Below are positions 50,533 to 59,770 of a stretch of DNA of 64,000 bases, piece after piece. Source of the DNA: Pseudomonadota bacterium (GTDB taxonomy: Bacteria > Pseudomonadota > Alphaproteobacteria > Caulobacterales > Caulobacteraceae); assembly GCA_020161365.1 (NCBI GenBank), contig JAIUNU010000004.1, positions 248,001 through 312,000 on the forward strand. Direction: 5' to 3'. Every line of letters starts with the position of its first letter. Within the stretch, counting starts at the first letter, position 1. The notes under the pieces are model-generated. The model had not been told where the DNA came from, searched no databases, and saw nothing but the letters and a program-made list of their open reading frames with translations. The position numbers were made by a program, and so were the translations under genes.

Positions 50533-52575
50533 AGCGGTCGTGTCCCCCGCCTGACCAAGGCCCTCTTCGCCGTTCTCGCCGTCGAGCTGACTCTCTTCAC
50601 CCTCAGCGCCGTCTTCCCGCCCGACATGACCCGGGCGCAGCAGTCCTCGCCGGTGGTTCTGGACCGGCGCGGCGCCTGGCTGCGCGCCCTGCCGGTCGAG
50701 GACGGCCGCTGGCGGATTCGCGCCGATCTGGAGCGAACCGACGCGACGTTCCAGAAGCGTCTGATCAAGGTGGAGGACGCCCGGTTCTGGTGGCATCTCG
50801 GTGTGGATCCGCTGTCGCTGGTCCGGGCCGTGGGCTCGGCCGTGGTCCACGGCCGCGTGACGTCCGGCGCCTCGACCCTGACCATGCAGACCGCCCGTCT
50901 GCTTGAGCCGCGCCCGCGCACCTTGGGCTCCAAGCTGATCGAGATGGTCCGGGCCGTGCAACTGGAGGCGCGCCTCTCCAAGCGCGAGATCCTGGCCCTC
51001 TACCTGACCCTCGCGCCCTATGGCGGCAATCTGGAGGGCGCGCGGGCGGCCAGCCTCAGCTATTTCGGCCATGAGCCCTCCAGCCTGACCGATGGCGAGC
51101 AGGCCCTGCTGATCGCCCTGCCGCAGTCGCCCGAGGCCCGCCGCCCGGACCGTCGGCCTGAAGCGGCCAAGGCGGCGCGGCGTGCGGTGCTGGACAAGAT
51201 GGTGCGGGGCGGCACGATAACCGAGGCCGCCGCTTACGAGGCTGAGAACGAGCCCCTGCCCAGGCGCGCGGCCTTCCCGACCCTGGCCTGGCATGCCGCC
51301 GGTGAGCTGGCGCGGGCCGCGCCCAAGGGCCAGGCCAGCGTGGTCTCGACCCTGGAAGCGGACCTGCAGTTGCGCCTGGAGCCGATGGCCGCCGCCGTCG
51401 CCGCCGCCCAGGGCCCGGACGCCACGGCCGCGATCCTGGTGGTCGAGATCCGCAATCGGGCGGTGCGGGCTTCGGTCGGTTCGGCGGGCCGGGACCGGGC
51501 CGGTGGCTGGGTCGACATGACCCGCGCCCTGCGCTCGCCAGGGTCGGCGCTGAAGCCGTTCATCTACGCGATGGCCATGGATGACGGTCTTGTCGCCGCC
51601 GACACCCAGCTGACCGACAGCGCCACCCGCTTCGCCGACTACCAGCCCGAGAACTTCGACCGGGTGTTCCACGACAAGGTGACGGTGCGCGAGGCCCTGG
51701 CCCACTCGCTGAACGTCCCGGCCGTCGCCACCCTGGAGAAGCTGGGACCGGAGACCTTCGCCGGCCGGATCGAGGCGGCCGGCGCGCATCTGGCGCGGCC
51801 CAAGGCGCAGTTGAAGGAGGCTGGCCTTGCCCTGGCTCTGGGCGGCGAGGGGATCACCTGGCGTGACCTCGTCATGCTGTACGCAGCGCTGGGCGACAAC
51901 GGGATCGCCAAGCCCCTGGCCTGGACCGAGGCGGAGGCCAAGGTTCGCGAACGCGCTGACGGGACGCGCCTCGTCCGGCCCGAGGCGGCGCGGCAGGTGC
52001 TGGACATCCTGCGCGAGGCGCCCGCGCCGAAGGGGCGCGCGCCCTCGGCCCTGACGCGGGGCGGGCCGTCGATGGCCTTCAAGACCGGCACTTCCTACGG
52101 GTTCCGCGACGCCGTGGCGGCCGGGGTGGTCGGAGGCTACGCGATCCTGGTCTGGACAGGCCGGGCCGACGGCGGCGCGCGGGGCGGGCTCACCGGACGG
52201 GACGCGGCCTTGCCGCTGCTGTTTGACGTGGCCGACGCAATCGGCGTCCAAGGCTCGGCGCCGCGCTCAATCGCGCCGAAGGCCGCGCCGCTGGCCCTCC
52301 AGAAGCTGCGCGCGGCCGACGAAGGCCCGCGCCTGATCTTCCCGCCTGACGGCGCGTCCGTGCAGGTCGACGCCTTGGGGCCGAAAGCGCGGGGCCTGGT
52401 CCTCGCCGCCGAGGGCGAGGGCCTGACCTGGTATGTGGAGGGGACGCCGCTGGGCCCCGATCCGGTCAGCGGCCGCGCGATCTGGAAACCGGCCGCGCCC
52501 GGGTTCTACCGGCTGACCGTCGTAGACGCCGAAGGTCGCAAGGCTGCGGCCCGCGTGCGGATCCGCGGCGGGTAG
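50446..52575 (+). CDS. pbpC: Penicillin-binding protein 1C
   Basis: Bifunctional peptidoglycan synthase, 709 aa from GTG 50446 (ATG 50497 is the alternative). A basic N-terminus, one membrane anchor (ALFAVLAVELTLFTLSAV), a transglycosylase domain (VEDARFWWHLGVDPLS, SGASTLTMQTARLL), a transpeptidase domain with SALK (PGSALKPFIYAM), SLN (AHSLNVPA) and KTGTS motifs, and a C-terminal BiPBP domain (about 600-709). Both start candidates lie inside an inverted-repeat element, so the first 28 or so residues are element-encoded. It is the partner of the A2M gene upstream; the stop is 4 nt from the convergent carbonic anhydrase. Confidence 0.94.
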   Translation: MRGLDVSGGVSLTRPLRMLRILLPRRGKTSGRVPRLTKALFAVLAVELTLFTLSAVFPPDMTRAQQSSPVVLDRRGAWLRALPVEDGRWRIRADLERTDATFQKRLIKVEDARFWWHLGVDPLSLVRAVGSAVVHGRVTSGASTLTMQTARLLEPRPRTLGSKLIEMVRAVQLEARLSKREILALYLTLAPYGGNLEGARAASLSYFGHEPSSLTDGEQALLIALPQSPEARRPDRRPEAAKAARRAVLDKMVRGGTITEAAAYEAENEPLPRRAAFPTLAWHAAGELARAAPKGQASVVSTLEADLQLRLEPMAAAVAAAQGPDATAAILVVEIRNRAVRASVGSAGRDRAGGWVDMTRALRSPGSALKPFIYAMAMDDGLVAADTQLTDSATRFADYQPENFDRVFHDKVTVREALAHSLNVPAVATLEKLGPETFAGRIEAAGAHLARPKAQLKEAGLALALGGEGITWRDLVMLYAALGDNGIAKPLAWTEAEAKVRERADGTRLVRPEAARQVLDILREAPAPKGRAPSALTRGGPSMAFKTGTSYGFRDAVAAGVVGGYAILVWTGRADGGARGGLTGRDAALPLLFDVADAIGVQGSAPRSIAPKAAPLALQKLRAADEGPRLIFPPDGASVQVDALGPKARGLVLAAEGEGLTWYVEGTPLGPDPVSGRAIWKPAAPGFYRLTVVDAEGRKAAARVRIRGG

Positions 52576-52579
52576 GGCG

Positions 52580-53206
52580 TCAGCCCGGTTGCTCGACCGC
52601 GCGCTGGTAGTCTTCCAGCCCGGCGATTCCGACATTGAGGTCGTTCACCAGGCCGTCGGCCAGCGAATAGACCCAGCCATGCACGGCCAGTGACTGCCCG
52701 CGCGCCCAGGCGTCCTGGACGAAGACGTCGGAGGCCACATTGCGCACCTGGCGGGTGACGTTCAGCTCGGTCAGCCGGTCGAGCATGGCGCGCTCTTCGG
52801 GGATCGCCTCCAGCTCGTGGCGGTGTTCGGCGTGGACCTCGCGGATCGGGTGAAGCCAGTGGTCGACAAGGCCGCGACGCTTGCCGTCGATGGCCGCCGC
52901 CACGCCGCCGCATCCATAGTGGCCGACCACCATGATGTGCTTGACCTTCAGCACGTCGACCGCGAACTGCAGCACGCTCAGATAGTTGGCGTCCTGCGGC
53001 GGAGCCAGATTGGCGACGTTGCGGTGCACGAACAGTTCGCCGGGATCCAGGCCGACGATCTCGTTGGCCGGCACCCGGCTGTCGCTGCAGCCGATCCACA
53101 GATATTCGGGGCTCTGCTGGTTGGCCAAGCGCTTGAAGAACTCGGGATCGACCGCGGTCTTGCTCTTCGACCAGGCGGCGTTGTTGGCTTTCAGATCCTC
53201 AAGCAT
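52580..53206 (-). CDS. Cytoplasmic beta carbonic anhydrase
   Basis: A 208-residue beta carbonic anhydrase of the E. coli Can type, no signal peptide. Ligands: WIGCSDSRVPANEI (Cys, Asp, Arg) and VVGHYGCGGV (His, Cys). It supplies bicarbonate to cytoplasmic carboxylases. The start MLEDLKANNAAWSKSK is the standard N-terminus for the family. The gene follows the glutathione S-transferase gene directly (stop and start adjacent), so the two are co-transcribed with the FAH gene, although their functions are not obviously linked. Confidence 0.94.
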   Translation of the reverse strand: MLEDLKANNAAWSKSKTAVDPEFFKRLANQQSPEYLWIGCSDSRVPANEIVGLDPGELFVHRNVANLAPPQDANYLSVLQFAVDVLKVKHIMVVGHYGCGGVAAAIDGKRRGLVDHWLHPIREVHAEHRHELEAIPEERAMLDRLTELNVTRQVRNVASDVFVQDAWARGQSLAVHGWVYSLADGLVNDLNVGIAGLEDYQRAVEQPG

Positions 53207-53839
53207 CTAGCGCTCCGGGTGGTGATCAGGGTGAGCGGCGGCGATGGCCGGGTGGGCTCGGGCGTGCGCGACGGCGGCTTCGATGGCGGGGAACGGGGTC
53301 AGGTCGACATTGAAGCGGTTGGCGTTGAACACTTGCGGGACCAAGAGGCAGTCGACCAATCCGGGCGCATCGCCGAACGCGTAACCCCGGCCGTGGTGGG
53401 CGACCATCGGCTCCAACGCGGAAAAGCCGTCCTGGATCCACCGCGCCGCCCAGGCGTTGCGCGCCGGCTCGTCGATCGCCATCGCCGTCAGCTGGCGCAG
53501 GATGCGCAGGTTGTTCAGCGGATGGATGTCGCAGGCGATGATCTCGGCCATGGCCCGGACCGTCGCCCGGTCGAAGGCGTCGGCGGGAAGCAGCGGATGC
53601 TCCGGAAAGGTCTCGTCCAGCCATTCCAGGATCGCCAGGCTTTGGGTCAGGGGGCGTCCGTCGACCTCCAGGGTCGGGACCAGGGCCTGGGCGTTCAGCG
53701 CGCGGTAGGCCTCGTCCTGATGGGCGTTGGCCACGAGGTCCACGGGGCGGAGTTCGAACGCCAGACCTTTGAGGTTCAGGCCGATGCGGACCCGATAGGG
53801 CGCGCTGGCGCGCTTGGCGCTGTGCAGGACGAGCTTCAT
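53207..53839 (-). CDS. Zeta-class glutathione S-transferase (maleylacetoacetate/maleylpyruvate isomerase)
   Basis: A 210-residue GST. The N-terminal thioredoxin-like domain reads LVLHSAKRASAPYRVRIGLNLKGL, where the zeta class has S-S-x-x-Y-R-V-R-I-A-L-N-L-K-G; then the cis-proline strand LVPTLEVDG and S-L-A-I-L-E-W-L-D-E. The C-terminal domain has RYAFGDAPGLVDCLLVPQVFNANRFNVDL-type sequence (GYAFGDAPGLVDCLLVPQ). This class isomerises maleylacetoacetate or maleylpyruvate, and an FAH-family hydrolase gene is next to it, together the last two steps of homogentisate or gentisate breakdown. The matching dioxygenase is not in the window. Confidence 0.88.
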   Translation of the reverse strand: MKLVLHSAKRASAPYRVRIGLNLKGLAFELRPVDLVANAHQDEAYRALNAQALVPTLEVDGRPLTQSLAILEWLDETFPEHPLLPADAFDRATVRAMAEIIACDIHPLNNLRILRQLTAMAIDEPARNAWAARWIQDGFSALEPMVAHHGRGYAFGDAPGLVDCLLVPQVFNANRFNVDLTPFPAIEAAVAHARAHPAIAAAHPDHHPER

Positions 53840-53876
53840 CGCAGTCTCTCGCAGGATGTCGGAGGGCGCGTTGGCG

Positions 53877-54557
53877 CTAGACGAGGGTGAATTCCAGGCG
53901 GCCGACGCCTTCGACCTCGCCCACGACCTTGTCGCCGCGCCCGATGGCGGCGACGCCTTCGGGGGTGCCGGTGAAGATCAGGTCGCCCGGTGCCAGGGTC
54001 CAAAGCTCGCTGGCCTTGGCGATCACCTCGCCGACGTTCCAGATCATGTCGCCGACCTGACCGCGTTGGCGCTCCTGGCCGTTGACCGACAGAGTCACCG
54101 CCGCCTCGGCCGCAGGGGCTTCCATCACGCGCAGAGCGCTGATCGGGGCGCTCTGGTCGAAGGCCTTGCCCGCTTCCCAGGGCTGGCCCTTGGCCTTGGC
54201 CGCGCCCTGCAGGTCGCGACGCGTCAGGTCGACGCCGACGGCGTAGCCGAACACGCAGGCCAGGGCTTGGTCGACCGACAGGTTGGCCCCGCCGGCCTTC
54301 AGGGCGACCACCAGCTCGATTTCGTGATGCAGGTCGCCGGTCGCCGGCGGATAGGCGATCTCTGCGGCGAGCGGCGCGATCGCGTCGGCGGGCTTGGCGA
54401 AGAAGAACGGCGGATCACGGTCATCGCCCCCCATTTCACGGCGGTGAGCCGCGTAGTTGCGGCCGACACACAGGATCCGGCGGACCGGAAACAAGGCGTC
54501 TGATCCCTCCACCGGGACCGTCGGGATGGCGTGCGGGGGAAAAGCGTAGATCGTCAT
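53877..54557 (-). CDS. Fumarylacetoacetate hydrolase family protein (YcgM-like, possible fumarylpyruvate hydrolase)
   Basis: A 226-residue FAH-fold hydrolase. Metal ligands appear in LHHEIELVVAL (Glu pair) and YAVGVDLTRRDLQ (Asp); WEAGKAFDQSAPIS and the C-terminal GDLIFTGTPEGVA are signatures of the short YcgM/NagK group, smaller than true fumarylacetoacetase. With the adjacent zeta-class GST it fits fumarylpyruvate hydrolysis in gentisate breakdown; oxaloacetate decarboxylase activity is another known possibility for this group. The start ATG 54557 gives MTIYAFPPHAIPTVPVEG. Confidence 0.87.
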   Translation of the reverse strand: MTIYAFPPHAIPTVPVEGSDALFPVRRILCVGRNYAAHRREMGGDDRDPPFFFAKPADAIAPLAAEIAYPPATGDLHHEIELVVALKAGGANLSVDQALACVFGYAVGVDLTRRDLQGAAKAKGQPWEAGKAFDQSAPISALRVMEAPAAEAAVTLSVNGQERQRGQVGDMIWNVGEVIAKASELWTLAPGDLIFTGTPEGVAAIGRGDKVVGEVEGVGRLEFTLV

Positions 54558-54859
54558 GGCGCTTCCTGTAGACCCAAACGCCGCGCGTCAAAACCCCGGT
54601 CGCGAAACCGTGAAATCCGGACTCAAAGTGGTCGCCGTTCAGCAATGAGATGGTTGAACGGACGCCCTAAACGTTCTTTCACTTGCCGCCACGCGCGTGG
54701 TCGAGTCATCTCGCCGTTGGGGACTAGGGCTAAGGCGTGCGGAACGCGGATGGCGACATCCGATGCGACGGACGCCGAATTGGAAACTTTGGAGCCTGGC
54801 TCCGCCACGCCGTCTTGGCGGGCGGCGGTCCAGCATCCATCGGGGGCAGTAGGAAGACC
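54558..54859. other. 302-nt intergenic region, divergent promoters
   Basis: This stretch lies between the divergent FAH and ABC-transporter genes. I see two GANTC sites (GACTC near 54621 and GAGTC near 54703) but no clear -35/-10 pair, operator or hairpin. An open frame that runs from 54737 into the ABC gene is not credible as a coding extension. Confidence 0.4.
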
Positions 54860-55744
54860 ATGCTGATCATCGAGAACCTGACGCACGTCTATGGCAACGG
54901 CACCCGCGCCCTGGATGAGGTCAGCCTGACGATCCCGCGCGGCATGTACGGCCTGTTGGGCCCCAACGGCGCCGGCAAGTCGACCCTGATGCGCACCATC
55001 GCCACCCTGCAGGCCCCGACCTCGGGCCATATCCGGTTCGGCGACATTGACGTGCTCAAGCACCCTGAGGAGTTGCGCAAGACGCTGGGCTACCTGCCAC
55101 AGGACTTCGGCGTCTATCCGCGCGTGTCGGCCTACGACATGCTCGACCACATGGCCGTGCTGAAGGGGATCGCCGGCGGCAAGGAGCGCAAGGAAACTGT
55201 CGAGAACCTGCTCAATCAGGTGAACCTGTGGGATGTGCGCAAGAAGGCCATCGCCGGCTTCTCGGGCGGCATGCGCCAGCGCTTCGGCATCGCCCAGGCC
55301 CTGATCGGCGATCCGCGTCTGATCATCGTCGACGAGCCGACCGCCGGCCTCGACCCCGAGGAGCGTAACCGCTTCCTCAACCTGCTGGCCGAGATCGGCG
55401 AGAACGTGGTGGTGATCCTGTCGACCCACATCGTCGAGGACGTCAGCGACCTGTGCCCGTCCATGGCCATCATCTGCAACGGCCGCATCGTGCGCGAGGG
55501 CGCCCCGGCCGACCTCGTGGCCCAGTTGAAGGGCCGCATCTGGAAGAAGATCATCGACAAGCCCGAGCTGGAGGCCGCCAAGGCCCAGTACAAGGTCATC
55601 TCCACCCGCCTGCTGGCCGGCCGCACCGTGATCCACATCGAGTCCGAGACCGATCCGGGCGCCGGCTTCACCCCCGTCGAGGGCGGGCTGGAGGACGTCT
55701 ACTTCTCCACCCTGTCGTCCACCCGTTCGCGCCAGGCGGCGTAG
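54860..55744 (+). CDS. ABC transporter ATP-binding protein
   Basis: A 294-residue ABC-2-type ATPase: Walker A GPNGAGKST, Q-loop LGYLPQDFGVYPRVSA, signature FSGGMRQRF, Walker B LIIVDEPTAGLD, H-loop LSTHIVEDV. The C-terminal 70 residues are the accessory domain of DrrA/CcmA-type exporters. The start ATG 54860 has TAGGAAG 4 nt upstream. It is followed after 13 nt by the permease-peptidase fusion, so the two make one transporter. The transported substrate is unknown. Confidence 0.93.
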   Translation: MLIIENLTHVYGNGTRALDEVSLTIPRGMYGLLGPNGAGKSTLMRTIATLQAPTSGHIRFGDIDVLKHPEELRKTLGYLPQDFGVYPRVSAYDMLDHMAVLKGIAGGKERKETVENLLNQVNLWDVRKKAIAGFSGGMRQRFGIAQALIGDPRLIIVDEPTAGLDPEERNRFLNLLAEIGENVVVILSTHIVEDVSDLCPSMAIICNGRIVREGAPADLVAQLKGRIWKKIIDKPELEAAKAQYKVISTRLLAGRTVIHIESETDPGAGFTPVEGGLEDVYFSTLSSTRSRQAA

Positions 55745-55757
55745 GGAGGACGCGCTG

Positions 55758-58700
55758 ATGTTTGGCAAGATCGCGGGCTTTGAGCTCCGCTACCAGCTGA
55801 AGTCGCCCGTGTTCTGGGTGGTGGCGGTCATCTTCTTCCTGATGACGTTCGGCGCGGCGACGATCGATCAGATCCGGATCGGCGGCGGCGGCAACATCCA
55901 CAAGAACGCGCCATATGCGATCGCGCAGACGCACCTGATCCTGTCGATCTTCTACATGTTCGTGACCACGGCCTTCGTGGCCAATGTGGTCGTCCGGGAC
56001 GACGAGACGGGCTTTGGCCCGATCCTGCGGTCTACGCGGATCCGCAAGTTCGACTACCTGTACGGCCGCTTCACCGGCGCGTTCCTGGCGGCGGCGATCT
56101 CGTTCCTGGTCGTGCCCCTGGCCATCTTCATCGGTTCGTTCATGCCCTGGGTCGACCCCGAGCGGCTCGGACCCAACAGCCTGAACGCCTATCTGTTCTC
56201 GTATTTCGCCCTGGCCATGCCGTCGATCCTGCTGACCTCGGCCATCTTCTTCGCCCTGGCCACCGTCACCCGTTCGATGATGTGGACCTATGTCGGCGTC
56301 ATCGCCTTCCTCGTTCTGTATGTCGTCGCCGGCATCGCGCTGGATCGGCCCGAGTACGAGAAGGGCGCGGCGCTTTGGGAGCCGCTGGGCACCGCCGCCT
56401 TTGGCCTCGCGACCAAGTACTGGACCGCCAGCGAGCGCAACAGCCTGACCCCACCGCTCGCCGGCGCGCTGCTGTTCAACCGGGTGTTCGTCCTGGCCTT
56501 GGCGGCCGGCTTCCTGGCGCTCGCCTACAGCCTGTTCCGCTTCCAGTCGGCCGAGCTCTCGGGCCAGCGCAAGGCCGCCAAGAAGGCCAAGGTCGCGGCG
56601 TCCGACGCGGCGCCCGTCGCCACCGGCCCGCTGCCGACCCCGGTGTTCGACCGCCGGACGGCCTGGGCTCAGCTGATGGTCCGCACCCGCCTCGACATGG
56701 GTCAGGTGTTCAAGAGCCCGGCCTATTTCGTGCTGCTGTTCCTGGGCCTGGCGAACGCCATGGGCTCGCTGTGGTTCGCCACCGAGGCCGGCCGCTACGG
56801 CGGTGTCGTCTATCCGGTCACCCGGATTTTGCTCTTTCCGCTGCTCGGCTCGTTCGGCCTGATCCCGATGATCATCGCCATCTACTACTCGGGCGAGCTG
56901 GTCTGGCGCGAGCGTGAGCGCAAGACCCACGAGATTATCGACGCCACCCCGGTTCCGGACTGGGCGTTCGTCGCCCCCAAGACCCTGGCGATCAGCCTCG
57001 TGCTGATCTCCACCCTGCTGATCAGCGTGCTCGCCGCCGTGCTCAGCCAGGTGTTCCACGGCTACTTCAACTTCGAGCTCGAGAAGTATCTGCTGTGGTA
57101 CGTGCTGCCGCAGGCGGTGGACTTCATCCTGGTGGCCGTGCTGGCGGTCTTCCTGCAGACGATCAGCCCGCACAAGTTCATCGGCTGGGCGCTGATGGTG
57201 ATCTACATCGTCAGCACCATCACGTTCACGAACCTGGGCTTCGAGCACAAGCTCTACAACTACGGCGCCACGACCGAGACGCCCTTCTCCGACATGAACG
57301 GGCTGGGCAAGTTCTGGATCGGCGCCTGGTGGCTGCGGGCCTACTGGACGGCGTTCGCGCTGATCCTGCTGGTGCTGGCCTATGGCTTGTGGCGGCGCGG
57401 AACGGAAAGCCGCCTGCTGCCGCGGCTGCGCCGTCTGCCGCTGCGCCTGAACGGCGGCGCCGGCGCGCTGATGGGCGTGTCGCTGGCGGCCTTCGTTGCG
57501 CTGGGCGGGTTCATCTACGTCAACACCAACGTCTGGAACGAATACCGCACCCGCATCGACGGCGAGAAGTGGCAGGCCGACTACGAAAAGACCCTGCTGC
57601 CGTTCGAGAACGTGCCCCAGCCCAAGATTATCGCCCAGACCCTGGAGGTCGACATCCAGCCGCACGCGCCCAGCCTGGAGACCAAGGGCTCCTACGTTCT
57701 GGAGAACCGGACGGGCGCGGCGTTGAAGGAAATCCACGTCCGCTTCGACCGCGATCTGACGGTCAAGGGTCTGTCGATCGAGGGGGCGCGGCCCAAGAAG
57801 ACCTACGAGACGTTCAACTACCGCATCTTCGCCTTCGACACGCCCATGGCGCCCGGCGAGCAGCGCAAGATGAGCTTCATCACCCTGCGGGCTCAGCGCG
57901 GCTTCCCCAACAGCGGTCAGGAGACGCGGGTCGTCGACAACGGGACCTTCGTCAACAATCTGGAGATCGCGCCGATCCTGGGCATGTCGCGCGACGGCCT
58001 GCTGACCGACCGGGCCAAGCGCCGCAAATACGGCCTGCCGCCCGAGCAGCGGATGGCCAAGCTGGGCGATGTCGCCTCGCTGCAGTTCAACGGGCTGCGC
58101 AAGGACGCCGACTTCATCCAGTCCGACATCACGGTGACCACCGTCGCCGACCAGACGCCGATCGCGCCAGGCTACAAGGTGTCTGACACGGTCAAGAACG
58201 GCCGCCGCACCGCCCGCTTCGTCACCGAGGCGCCGATCATGCCGTTCGTCTCCATCCAGTCGGCCCGCTACAAGGTGGCCGAGGAGACCTACAAGGGCGT
58301 GCAATTGGCGGTCTATTACGACGCCCAGCACCCCTGGAACATCGACCGCATGAAGACGTCGATGAAGCGCTCACTGGACTATATGGGGACCCATTTCAGC
58401 CCCTATCAGTTCCGCCAGCTGCGCTATCAGGAGTTCCCCGACTACGCTCAGTTCGCGCAGTCGTTCGCCAACACCATTCCGTGGTCGGAGGGGATGTTCT
58501 TCATTTCCGACTACCGCGATCCGACCAAGATCGACATGGTGACCTATGTCGGCGCGCACGAGATCGGCCACCAGTGGTGGGCGCACCAGGTGATCGGGGC
58601 CAACCAGCAGGGCGGCGCCATGCTGTCGGAGACCTTCGCCCAGTACTCGGCCCTGATGGTGATGAAGCACACCTATGGCGAGGACCAGATCCGCAAGTTC

Positions 58701-59345
58701 CTGAAGTTCGAGCTGGACAGCTATCTGCGGGCCCGGGGCGGCGACGTGATCGACGAGCAGCCGCTCTACAAGGTCGAGAACCAGCCCTACATCTACTACC
58801 GCAAGGGTTCGCTGGTCATGTACCGGCTGCAGGACCAGATCGGCGAAGAGGCCGTCAACCGCGCCCTGCGCAAGCTGATTGCCGACCACGCCTTCAAGGG
58901 CGCGCCGTATCCGACCACGCTGGACTTCATGGCCGCGCTCCGGGCCGAAGCGCCTGCCGACAAGCAGGCGCTGATCACCGACCTCTTCGAGAAGATCACG
59001 CTCTACGACCTGAAGACCAAGAGCGCGGCGGTGAAGAACCGCGCTGATGGCAAGTTCGAGGTCACGGTCGTGATCGATGCGCAGAAGAAGTACGCCGACG
59101 GCAAGGGCAAGGAGACCAACGCCGCGCTGAACGAGACCATGGATATCGGCCTGTTCACCGCCAAGCCGGGCGACAAGGGCTTCGCCGCCAAGAACGTCGT
59201 GCTCTACCAGCGCCGGCCGATCCGCTCGGGCGAGAACCGCTTCACCTTCACGGTCGACAAGGCGCCGAGCTTCGCCGGGATCGATCCGTACAACACGGTG
59301 ATCGACCGCAATGGCGACGACAACACGGTGAAGGTCGGCGGGTGA
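55758..59345 (+). CDS. ABC-2 permease fused to an M1-family peptidase
   Basis: A 1195-residue fusion. Residues 1-590 contain about a dozen hydrophobic segments in two ABC-2 permease-like halves (for example VVAVIFFLMTFGAATI, SAIFFALATVTRSMMWTYVGVIAFLVLY and PLLGSFGLIPMIIAIYYSGELVWRER). From about 600 on lies an M1-type metallopeptidase domain facing the periplasm: HEIGH at 934-938 with the third ligand Glu958. The usual exopeptidase motif GxMEN is absent (IPWSEGMFF instead) and the spacing to the third ligand is one residue longer than in classical M1 enzymes. Such fusions occur with an ABC ATPase partner, as here. Substrate unknown. Confidence 0.93.
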   Translation: MFGKIAGFELRYQLKSPVFWVVAVIFFLMTFGAATIDQIRIGGGGNIHKNAPYAIAQTHLILSIFYMFVTTAFVANVVVRDDETGFGPILRSTRIRKFDYLYGRFTGAFLAAAISFLVVPLAIFIGSFMPWVDPERLGPNSLNAYLFSYFALAMPSILLTSAIFFALATVTRSMMWTYVGVIAFLVLYVVAGIALDRPEYEKGAALWEPLGTAAFGLATKYWTASERNSLTPPLAGALLFNRVFVLALAAGFLALAYSLFRFQSAELSGQRKAAKKAKVAASDAAPVATGPLPTPVFDRRTAWAQLMVRTRLDMGQVFKSPAYFVLLFLGLANAMGSLWFATEAGRYGGVVYPVTRILLFPLLGSFGLIPMIIAIYYSGELVWRERERKTHEIIDATPVPDWAFVAPKTLAISLVLISTLLISVLAAVLSQVFHGYFNFELEKYLLWYVLPQAVDFILVAVLAVFLQTISPHKFIGWALMVIYIVSTITFTNLGFEHKLYNYGATTETPFSDMNGLGKFWIGAWWLRAYWTAFALILLVLAYGLWRRGTESRLLPRLRRLPLRLNGGAGALMGVSLAAFVALGGFIYVNTNVWNEYRTRIDGEKWQADYEKTLLPFENVPQPKIIAQTLEVDIQPHAPSLETKGSYVLENRTGAALKEIHVRFDRDLTVKGLSIEGARPKKTYETFNYRIFAFDTPMAPGEQRKMSFITLRAQRGFPNSGQETRVVDNGTFVNNLEIAPILGMSRDGLLTDRAKRRKYGLPPEQRMAKLGDVASLQFNGLRKDADFIQSDITVTTVADQTPIAPGYKVSDTVKNGRRTARFVTEAPIMPFVSIQSARYKVAEETYKGVQLAVYYDAQHPWNIDRMKTSMKRSLDYMGTHFSPYQFRQLRYQEFPDYAQFAQSFANTIPWSEGMFFISDYRDPTKIDMVTYVGAHEIGHQWWAHQVIGANQQGGAMLSETFAQYSALMVMKHTYGEDQIRKFLKFELDSYLRARGGDVIDEQPLYKVENQPYIYYRKGSLVMYRLQDQIGEEAVNRALRKLIADHAFKGAPYPTTLDFMAALRAEAPADKQALITDLFEKITLYDLKTKSAAVKNRADGKFEVTVVIDAQKKYADGKGKETNAALNETMDIGLFTAKPGDKGFAAKNVVLYQRRPIRSGENRFTFTVDKAPSFAGIDPYNTVIDRNGDDNTVKVGG

Positions 59346-59770
59346 GCGAAGGGGCTGAAATCCGGATGGATGCGGGGGCGCTGAACGCGTTCCTGCATCG
59401 CGCCTTTCCCGAGGTGGATCGAGAGCAGATGCCGCAGGTCGTTGAGGTCGAGGCTGAGCGCGCGTTGCTGATGCTGCCCTATGCGTCCCGGCAACTGCGG
59501 CCGGGCGGCGTGATCTCGGGGCCGACGATGATGAGCCTGGCCGACACCGCCGCCTACGCCATGATCCTGGCGCGGATCGGCGAGGTGGCCCTGTCCGTGA
59601 CCACCTCGCTCAACATCCACTTTCTTCGGGGCTGCAAGCCGGGAGACCTCTATGCCGAGGCCACCCTGCTCAAGCTCGGCCGTCGGATCGCGACGGTCGA
59701 TGTCCTGATGTGGACCGAAGGGCGCGAGCGCGCCGCCGCCAAGGCGACGGTCGCCTACGCCATTCCCTAA
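59342..59770 (+). CDS. PaaI-family thioesterase
   Basis: A 142-residue hotdog-fold acyl-CoA thioesterase-like protein; core motif LRPGGVISGPTMMSLADTAAYAMIL with the family Gly and Asp, then TTSLNIHFLRGCKPGDLYAEATLLKLGRRIATVDV (in parts). It starts at GTG 59342, overlapping the stop of the permease-peptidase gene as GTGA, so it is translationally coupled to the transporter. That coupling suggests a functional link but the substrate is unknown. The stop abuts the stop of the convergent DUF4142 gene with no gap. Confidence 0.87.
   Translation: MSEGAEIRMDAGALNAFLHRAFPEVDREQMPQVVEVEAERALLMLPYASRQLRPGGVISGPTMMSLADTAAYAMILARIGEVALSVTTSLNIHFLRGCKPGDLYAEATLLKLGRRIATVDVLMWTEGRERAAAKATVAYAIP

Noticed and set aside
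48348..50981. An 877-codon minus-strand frame opposite A2M and pbpC
   Set aside because: Antisense shadow spanning two real genes and the repeat element between them.
55668..58331. An 887-codon minus-strand frame opposite the ABC transporter genes
   Set aside because: Antisense shadow; both plus-strand genes are conserved and well positioned.
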